DNA from: Acarospora socialis
Taxonomy: Eukaryota > Ascomycota > Lecanoromycetes > Acarosporales > Acarosporaceae
Length of the DNA stretch: 64,000 bases
Direction: 5' to 3'
Assembly (NCBI GenBank): GCA_025617375.2
Contig: JAMYGW020000001.1
Span: 2,232,001-2,296,000 of the forward strand
The translations under genes and the position numbers were made by a program. Below the pieces are notes generated by a model, which made no database searches, was not told the DNA's origin, and saw only the letters and a program-made list of their open reading frames with translations. Below are positions 57,001-64,000 of this stretch, in pieces (position 1 is the first letter of the stretch; each line of letters opens with the position of its first letter).

Positions 57001-57338
57001 CCGAATGTCATGACGGGAAGCAGCAAGAATATGACCGATCTCCAATGCCTTTCCATGTATGATTTCGGCAGCTCGACACCCACAGCGAAACACTGCACGA
57101 CCAGAACGATGCGGGAGAACTCGAGTGTGATCTGATCAGTGTTACCCCAGGTTCCAGGGTCTATCAAGTTTGCCGCATGAGGGCCGAATATGATGCCGCA
57201 TATCGTGGCAACAGTAGCTTCTCCAATGTACAGGCGCTCCTTGACGAAGAGGGAGCATAACATGAACAAGCTGGTGAAACCACCGAGGATGATGTATGCC
57301 AGATGGGGCTTGTTGATTGACAATTGCTCCCACACCAT
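54072..57338 (-). CDS. NHA1: plasma-membrane Na+(K+)/H+ antiporter
   Basis: Single exon of 1088 residues. The first ~430 residues hold about a dozen transmembrane helices with the fungal Nha1/Sod2 signatures: LYIGEATVATICGIIFGPHAANLIDP, ATDPVLASSV and ESGCNDGMAFPF, the last with the ion-binding Asn-Asp pair. The remainder is a long hydrophilic cytosolic tail with acidic clusters and several HRMGTWVGLG/LGTWHGLKR-type repeats, and ends in a basic stretch. Nha1 exports Na+ and K+ in exchange for protons and contributes to pH and salt tolerance. The start at MVWEQLSINKPHLAYIILGG gives the usual short N-terminus. Confidence 0.92.
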   Translation of the reverse strand: MVWEQLSINKPHLAYIILGGFTSLFMLCSLFVKERLYIGEATVATICGIIFGPHAANLIDPGTWGNTDQITLEFSRIVLVVQCFAVGVELPKSYMERHWRSVIFLLLPVMTFGWLVTSLFIWWMVPPLDWLESLCVAACVTATDPVLASSVVGKGKFAKRVPKHLRDLLSAESGCNDGMAFPFIYLALYLLRYRPYSNKVAFHWICFTILYECVWGAVYGFLLGYLARHAIKWAEKKALIDRESFLVFYFVLALFCAGSGSLLGMDDLLVGFAAGVGFSNDGWFTQKTEESHVSNVIDLLINLAYFVYLGTIIPWGLYNAPEIGLTPWRLVVISIFVILFRRIPIMMALKPIIPDIKTWREALFAGHFGPIGVGAIFVAILARAELETESTTPLAELPPPGSEYYALVELIWPITTFLVISSILVHGSSIAVFTLGKRINTLTITMSYTQVNEDGPSWMNRLPRIQSVAKNSMSKSKDDFDSESLNEKLPEYPPGTLPPIGMPGNFLRRQKEEDNPSNPNSRASSQRPATRRKRWDSGMGPGGPISQSAITPQRRAEVVSPAESPTDTLNEKGESSPDSRARDDEPDGLELQESGDRKRAERREFMDVEEPPVEAYQEGDTMLIEDSEGNILSMEDTHDETDEEKNKHIQEQADRLKRETSGEHSKGKHQPHEKNEGEEIRHAVEDGIQHPYRNLKKRLGTWHGLKRNQSEAGPSVEREKPQPERKRGPAHAYQFGNTIIVEDEDGEVVKKYELPTPEKKKRGDMARRGSSYVDPAATRQRLHRMGTWVGLGAKDAATEAGPSDAGSKEPAKKRKKSAIVDDDDDRIRFTVNTGGRRMNKEDFIRQIQQLDPTARCEAVQNSDVPEEVKQEARDHAREHSKAEQASKSRFRPQRHQTQPLKPADKQTASEDTDADMPKLQRVGSDPDRAHGPEGLTLVDSHGEDIPYHSVPDSVAKYSTGPESAAQRRRRLTTSSRNANEPSSPEHDPARPSTVDRQVSHMAAAGETKAERRRRLAALGGEDESDSDDDGAPRRPKHAPVPEPSADDEDRRERERERRAPGIRFADTPAVSQGRVQWGEDVGRRGRRS

Positions 57339-58925
57339 GTTTTCGATTAGTCGTGAAGCAAGCGAACAGGCCTTTGGCAGGATTTGCTTCTGATGCGGAC
57401 TCAGACAGAAAAGACGGTCGTGAGTGTGGTCAAGGCCCTATGCCCCAGTCGTTTGTTTCACGCGCCGTTACCTCGTGAGATGGCCGTCGGGGCATACGGT
57501 TGTTGGTCGCGCCCAGTCGCCGCTCCAACGTGTCTGATATGGTTTGATTTGTTGTGTCTAGAGCTTAGAGAGGCGGTAGCTTGTGCACCCTTTGGAGTGC
57601 GAAGAATTGATCGTAAGAGCAGAGTGGATAGGAAGTGTGACGGTAGGTGGCAGGAGACAGGAGTTCGTAGGGAGAAACTGATATGTTGGCCTTCTCTTGA
57701 AGGAGTAAGTCTATCAGAGGTTAACTTTAGTACGTAAGGTAGTGAAGTTATATGGGGCCATACTAATATCTCTAGTGGGCTCAAACGCGTTGTGAAGCCA
57801 ACTGACGTGAGAGTCAGAGTGATAGGGAGTAAACGAAGGTGAAAGCAATGGGCGAGAAGATGATATGTCTCACATTCTATGTCAATATAAGTTCAGGATT
57901 TCTATGGTCAAGGAAGTAGGATGTTAGATCCGAGGTGTTATCAGGTATTATTATAATAGGGTGAGGACAGCACCGTCTGAATAACTTAACCGGTGAAAGC
58001 AGCCAAGCTTACTCCGTAAACTTTTGGTGTTTAAGGTTGTTGCCAAGAGCCTTGGAAGCCAAGCCAAGACCGGAATTACCCAATCAAAGATGATGTAAAC
58101 GAAAAGGTCCCGTCTCCGGAGCCCTCTGATTGGTTCAGATTTACGCACGCTGCACGCCGCTACGTAATTGGAAGATGGAATACCTCGAGCACGGGGCTGG
58201 ATTTGTTGTTATTACTGTATTGCGGTGATAGTGAAATGATGAATCAATGTTTTCGATCAATCGGCAAAGCAAAGTAATTTTTCCTACCAGGTTGATACAA
58301 ACCCACACTGGAAGTGGAGGATTTAAACAAAACTTACAAGATCATATAGAGAGAAAGAGCAAGCTCCAGACTGCGAGCAGAGCATATCGACTTTCATGGG
58401 CAGGGAGCAGTCATATCATAACCAACCAAGTCCATTTGTGCCATAAAACCCGAGCATCGATAGAATTTGGATAGATGTGCAAAATCCGACACCGCCGCCC
58501 TGACAACGCCGCCGTGACGAGAACAGACCAAAAGATGCGATTGAAATGGTTGGCAACTGATAAGAATGACCGGCGGAGATACCGACGAACCCCGAGCCAA
58601 GAGCAAAAAAGGGCAATTGTACAAAAGGAGGGTGCCTGTATCAATATGTTGTGTGTGGGTATGTAACAAAAGCTATCCAAGCCGAGACATGGTGCTGGGT
58701 AAATGCACATTCCAGCGAAGTCGCACAGTCCAGCGAAGTATGTGATGATTAAAGAATCAAGTCTATGGTTTCGGGTCATAGCTGGTCTTTCGGCGGAGCC
58801 AAAAGCTTTTTTTTTGTCGGCTTGTTGGTGACGGTCTTCCCACTCTCGGCAGAAAGGGTGATAGATGGATCGTAACTTCGTGGAACCCTGGAACTCCTGC
58901 AATGCTGCCAACAAACCAAAGCTGT
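57339..58925. other. intergenic region of about 1.6 kb
   Basis: Contains the NHA1 promoter and the 3' region of the AmdX-like gene. The latter's open frame continues to 58411, but splicing places the stop at 58926, so 58411-58925 is treated as 3' UTR or spacer. Nothing else recognised. Confidence 0.5.
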
Positions 58926-61900
58926 TCATTGACGGCTGGAAACGGAGGTTTCGGCTCTCTCCTTCATGTGTGCGGCTTGCGTCTCGAGGGAGCGGGCCAT
59001 CAGGCGGGTGACTAAACCTCGTCAGTATCGTGACCATCAACCACTTTTCGTGGATATGCTTACCGGGCCAGACCGCCGCTTTCTCAAGCATGTACGCCGT
59101 GACCAACAGAATCTTACTCCCATATCCACAGTCGTGCACGCTAGGCAAGCCGTTCATCGCCGTCAAAGCCGCCATCGCACCCAATCCGCCGATCTCATAG
59201 GTCATCTTGACTTCGGCACTGTTCAACACCTCGTTGATCTTCTCCAGAAGCTTGCAATCTTCATCTTCCAACAGCATGATACCAGGCACTTGGCCGTAAT
59301 CAATGTCATCTTTACCTAAAATACCAAGATACCGTCCCACTCTTTCTTGTAATGTCGAGACCCACTCCGCGAGCACTTGTGCGCAGTCGAAAGCGCACAT
59401 GGCCGACTGGATGGGTAGTTCGCGTGAGGTGAAATCTGCAAAGGTAACACCGAGCTTGTCGGACATTGAGAGCGAGTCCGCGGCATAAAAAGCGGCCTTC
59501 CTCAGGTGACGTTCGCGTTTCGAGGATTGTCCCGATTGCTGTGTTTGAGTTGCAGCATAGCTTGGCAGCGGTTGCATTGGCGTAGGTGTTTCCGTGATAT
59601 GCAGATCCGGTGACGATACATTAGTGTTTGGAGACCCGCCATTGTTGCCATTAGTGGAGGCAGAGGAGTCCGCATGGTCGGAGTTGGAGCTTCCCGAGCT
59701 TGGGGTATGTTCGGCATGCTGAACGATTTCGGCTCCTCTGGCCAGCTCGTCCGCCATCGCATCGTAATCGCGTTGCCAGAATGCTTCCTTTGACCGACCG
59801 AGGTTGACGAATAAGCGAACGTAAGCAAGGTCTAGAAGAGGAATACTGTCCGCGGACAGTGGTCCCATCCCAAACGGATTTGGTCTTTCCAAACTATGCT
59901 GGGGATCACTGGCCCAGGCCGCTTGCCACGCTTTGAGTGCAGGCTCGATGTGCGCATGCATTGCTTCCGTCTCCTGCGTCGTCCATTGCCGGCCGAGATG
60001 CCGTTGCCGCGTCTCCCAGATGTAGTTATGAAGGGCATTGATCAATACCAGGCAGCCGAACGTACTGGGTCTGAGTTCACTCTCGGGGAGGTCGTCTAGC
60101 TTGAAGCCAGATCCGAATGGTTGGTGGTACGATTGAGCCAGTCGGTGCTGTTGTTGCTGCCGTTGGCTCGCCGTCAGAAGCGAAGTCAATGCGGCCGAAA
60201 AAGGGACCGCGTTCTGCTCTGCAGCTGCAGCGCCCCCCCTCGCATACCATTCCTGGGGTGAGTCAGCAGCCCACAAATCCTCTGCGCACGGAAGATCCAG
60301 CCGGATCTCGGAATTCGTCAAAGCTGGTGCGTGATTGTAGGCCGACACCAGAAGACTAGAGAGAATGAAGATTGCAAACAACGTGCGCTTTCGTTCCTCG
60401 ACCAGCTTCCAGTTGTGCCATTCCGTGTAGTCGCTTGTATGAATCTGTTGCGGGTTGATACTCCACGGATCGCCACTCAAGCCTTCGTCGCCCATCTGAA
60501 CATCTTCGCTCGCCGCCCGATTGCTGAACGGTTGGAAAGGTTGGTTCTTGGGCAACGATCCAGGTGGCAAAGGCTTGGCCAATTCCGCAGCCCGAGCTAG
60601 ACTGACAAGGGCAGCACAGTGTGTGATTGCTATATCACCAGAGGTCTTATCGCCGCAGTTGTGGCCATATATGACGTTCAGAAGCATGGCTTGCACCAGC
60701 CATAGAGGTGTGTTTTGTACTGAATTCTCATTCCCGCTGTTGGATCCATTGAGAGCAGCCGACAAATCTGCCTTACGCCTCTCCTCGAGGTAGAGCTGAA
60801 TCATCTTCTTGGCCGACTCAAAAAGGTCTTTTGATGCGGCAGTATCAAACTCATACAGAGCGCCAATCGCGGCCATTGCCAGGATCAAACATCCTCCGCC
60901 GCCGGCTATACCTGATTGGCTGAAGCCAGAATGTCCTCTGGCGGCGCGCAAGTTGGTAGTATAGGCAGGGGAGTCGAAGGTCAAAGACGGTATATGCAAG
61001 AAAGGAAGATGCGGATGAAAATAATGGACATACGCGGCCACATAGCGCTGTAGGTCGTAGGTGCTGGGAAGAGATACAGAGCTAACGCTTCGAGGGCGGG
61101 TTGCGAAAGCCGGCGAAAGAGGTGAGCTCACTGACGGTTGAGAGTATTTTCGAGGATTATGACCGAAAAGAGAGGGTTGGGAGAGAGTTGTGAGGAGAGC
61201 TTGCCGGGTGGCGTCAGTTATCGATTCGGTGGATACGGATGTCACGGAGCTTTGCCGGTTACTACCGCAGAGGGACGCTGACGAGTTGGAAGGCGTGTCC
61301 GCGCTGGATACCATTGGCGGATGAAAGTGGTGACTGCGCATTCCCGGCAACATCGATAAAGGATCCATGCCAAGCATGGGCGGAGGGGTAGAGAAGTATG
61401 TCTCCGAAACGCCAGCCTGGCTCTGCAATGATTTTGGAGAGACCGTGCCAGGAGGCGGGATCATGTCTGGGAAGGTAGACCCATGCAGTTCCAAAGAGTA
61501 GGAGGTTGGTGTGTTCTGAGCTGGGGGCAACATGGGATGTTGCCATAATGAACCGGACGTCTGCGTTGGATCGTTTGAACCGTCCAGCATGACTTCACTG
61601 ATGCCACTTTGACTCGCAGTACTGATGGCTGAAGGTGACGAGCCATCAATAGCATGCTCATTCGTATTACCAAAAGACATCTGATTTTCGAACCCGCTCA
61701 TCCAGTCGAAATTGTTGTCATCGTCCATCATCGCCTGGCTTGCGGACATGCCTGGAAATACTTGGTGATAAGGGGATGTGGGTGTATCCAACGCGAGAGA
61801 CTGTGGGGAGCCGCTAAAGTGCAATTGGGCTGGATTGATGGTCGAACCCGGGCCAAACATGAAGTTTTCGAAGCCAGTGCCAAACCCTCCATACGGCGGA

Positions 61901-62691
61901 GCGGTACGGAGTCCACCGCCCAGGTCGATGTTCAGCCCGTGTGTCTCCAGCTTCGGAAGTCCATGAGCGTTTCCATGATGACCAACAGCCGAGGACATTC
62001 CCTTGTAGTCAAACGCGCCTGGACCTGGAAGAGGATTCAGACTGGCGTGGTGGCCGTGGCCAATTCCCATGTTCCCACCTCTGCCAACCGAGGAGTTGGC
62101 AGCTGCTAGCATCCCTAGGGTTGCGTTGTCGACATGACTGATAGTGTTCGCCCGAGGCCGCATGCCGGCAGCACCCACACCGCCGGAGCCTCCCACGCTG
62201 CTGTTGGCAATCGAGTTTTTCCGCACCCGACCAGGTCCACTGGTTGCCGTGTTGCTCGAGCTTTCTCGCCTTCCACTTCTCGGCCGCGAGGACGGAGTCG
62301 CGGTCATATGCAGTTTCTGCTGATGTCGAAGGAGCAGGTCACGTCTGGCGAAACACCTCGTGCATTCGGGGCATTCGAACGGTTTCTCTTTCGTGTGTGA
62401 ACGTTCATGACGCTTTAGATGCTCGAGTCGAGCAAAAGACCGCGAGCAGGTCCCGCACACATGCGGTCTCGGTTTGTCCGTCTTTGGCGGCGGGAAGGTT
62501 GGCACACCGGTCTGAGGGGTGTTGGCCGTCTTAGAGCCATTTTGGCGGGCTGCAAACGTCGTACTCAGTATCAGGCCCGTTCTCATCTGAAAGTGGACAG
62601 GGGAAGGGAGTTGGGACGAGAACATACCGTTCCCATTGCCGGCAGTCGGTGATTCGTTGGCGGCATTGGTAGTCGCAGTTGTTGGAGTCAT
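58926..62691 (-). CDS. amdX: C2H2 zinc-finger transcription factor, AmdX-like
   Basis: Three exons on the minus strand: 62628-62691, 59064-62549 and 58926-59011. Introns are 78 nt (a multiple of three, so the frame stays open) and 52 nt; 1211 residues. Two adjacent fingers of the Adr1 type, [23 protein letters not shown] and [24 protein letters not shown], lie near residues 50-105. A fungal-specific regulatory domain (Fungal_trans type) follows from about 550 to 950, with [14 protein letters not shown] and [15 protein letters not shown]. After the last intron the protein ends [28 protein letters not shown], a family-like tail. AmdX in Aspergillus controls acetamidase; here the target is unknown. 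The start at 62691 is the best placed Met; an upstream in-frame ATG exists at 62904. Confidence 0.78.
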
Positions 62692-64000
62692 TGCAGGAGC
62701 CTGTAGGATAAGGGTGTCCGGAAGCATGTCACTGTGAGTATGTACTTTGGGTATTGTGGCTTGAGGAAGACAGAGCTTCCATGAAAGACTATCGCCAGGA
62801 GATGCGGGTGCGTAGCGAAATTCGCCGCTGGTATGGCGAGCCGCTTTTAAGGTTTCTTGAGGATATTGATAGACAGCTGTCTCTAAACCAGATGGTTTAT
62901 CCAAGAGACTCTGAATATCAGATTGAAATTCAAGTCAAGTGTGTTGGGTGGTGGGATTGGCAAGAGGCGAGGCTCTCCGATGCCCGCGGGGCAGTTATCA
63001 AGAACGAATTGTTAGAAATGACGCCGTCGCAATGCTCCGTTCCCGTGAGTCTGTGGACCGAGCAATTCAACGAGTCTGCCACAGCGTGTTATGAGAGGCA
63101 GGAAGCCAGCAACTCGAAAGGTCGGGGCTTACCTGGGTAAGATGCTCGATGTTATGCGTGATAGGTCGAGTTATGCAAAAGCGGCCTGTTGCAGGCAACC
63201 GGTGCGAAAGGAAAACGACAGACAGTAAACGACAGATGTGGGATAGCGCAATTGATACTCGAGCGTCAATGCCTTTGTCTTTGTATGACAGCCTCGTCGC
63301 CCAGTTTCTCGGGTGCAGAGCGAGTGTGTTGTAGCAAGGCAGTAGATCTTACACTCCGTCCGGTAGGTTACGGTGGTTGCAGCCGAAGTTGAGCGTCAGA
63401 TGCTGCTAGGTGCTTTTAGACGACCAACCCCAAGAACTGGCCAAAGTATATGGGCGAGCAATGAAGTCTGGAGAAATGGATATAAGCGCTGCTTCGACCC
63501 AGGGTCCCTGAACTAGAGGATATGTGTAGTAGCGGACGGCTATTCCCACTCTAACTGTGAGTAGAGGATTGCTTTGGCCTTTGGGTGGGAGTGGGAGTCT
63601 GATCTCTGCTTTGAGAGCGCGGGCCTGGTTGCTCCAGAGTACTACCAGCTTAACGAGAACGAGAGTTCGCGCGGACAGCGGACACAGACCACCAGTTGAA
63701 GGTCCAACAATCCCTTTCGAAACTTGCAGTGATAATTATTGATATCGAAGTTGGAGCCTGCCTTCTGATTTATTAGGCTGGTGACCAGACACAAGAGGTC
63801 GAGGGCAGAGCAGTGTCTTCGCCGTTGAGCGTTGACGTTACCAGAAAGGCTGGGCTTTGGTTGTCAGACTTGAGCTGCGAGTTTCCGCCGCGGTCGAAGA
63901 TGGTTGGACGCTTGAGCTTTGTCCGACTGAGGGCCGCCTTCAATCGGTAAGGTAAGGTAAGGAAAGGAAAGGATAGTAAGAAGCAACAGCAGGGGAATGG
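62692..64000. other. promoter side of the AmdX-like gene and window end
   Basis: About 1.3 kb with no supported gene. A GGTAA/GGAAA pentamer microsatellite occurs near 63945-63972. The long upstream region is usual for a regulator. Confidence 0.5.

Noticed and set aside
58411-58925. Continuation of the AmdX-like frame to 58411 (about 170 extra codons)
   Set aside because: It needs read-through of a good GTAAGC...CTGAC...TTTAG intron at 59012-59063. Splicing gives a family-like C-terminus and a stop at 58926.

Overview
This window is nuclear DNA of a filamentous ascomycete (Pezizomycotina; a dothideomycete is my best guess from gene content and intron style). The evidence is about 25 densely packed protein genes on both strands, very short GT-AG introns (about 50-100 nt) with CTAAC/CTGAC-type branch sites 10-15 nt before the acceptor, TATA-type hydrophobin promoters, and textbook fungal orthologues (CDC48, PUB1, EDC3, PIF1, STE50, NHA1, SUS1, PEX11C). 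No rRNA, CRISPR array, recognisable retroelement or complete DNA transposon was seen.

Layout. 0.4-9.7 kb: PQ-loop vacuolar transporter, a degenerate nine-copy repeat array, a DUF7053-like gene, an atypical protein kinase, an acidic hypothetical gene and a frame-broken F-box-like gene. 9.9-18.2 kb: Mediator subunit 2-like, the three-RRM protein PUB1 and the helicase PIF1. 18.9-26.5 kb: a secreted NucA/NucB-type nuclease in five exons, a three-repeat protein with a poly-Asp linker, and the decapping enhancer EDC3. 26.5-32.5 kb: gene-poor accessory DNA with a tandem pair of hydrophobin-like genes of matching exon structure, a foldback repeat and a tandem duplication. 32.5-36.7 kb: U-box/cyclophilin PPIase and the MAPK adaptor STE50. 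37.5-38.7 kb: an AT-rich pocket with a tRNA gene and a small membrane-protein gene plus a decayed copy of it. 39.3-46.1 kb: SUS1/ENY2-like, CDC48, a gamma-glutamylcyclotransferase-like gene and PEX11C. 46.4-64 kb: a Cys-containing hypothetical, an Mpv17/PMP22 protein, a second frame-broken F-box-like gene, a small three-exon gene absent from simple ORF lists, the antiporter NHA1 and an AmdX-like C2H2 regulator.

The most striking object is the tRNA-Pro(AGG) gene at 37816-38013. It holds the ordinary 18-nt anticodon-loop intron plus two further insertions (55 and 53 nt, in the D-loop and exactly at the T-stem/T-loop junction). Both begin GTGAGT/GTAAGG, end CAG and carry a CTAAC/CTCAC branch-like site 11 nt before the end, so they look like mRNA-type (spliceosomal) introns. 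Removing all three leaves a perfect 72-nt cloverleaf with flawless acceptor, anticodon and T stems and C73. The A box, B box core and a T5 terminator are in place, and there is no internal T4 run. I know of mRNA-type introns in fungal U6 and rRNA genes, and of ectopic tRNA introns in archaea and red algae, but not of an established case like this in a fungal nuclear tRNA.

The genes are mostly independent housekeeping functions: mRNA fate (PUB1, EDC3, SUS1), transcription (Mediator, AmdX), genome maintenance (PIF1), protein quality control (CDC48, U-box PPIase), peroxisome membrane (PEX11C, Mpv17) and ion or amino-acid transport. Between them lie surface or secreted accessory genes (hydrophobins, nuclease). 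Exon coordinates were derived by hand from splice motifs and reading-frame arithmetic; no database search was possible.
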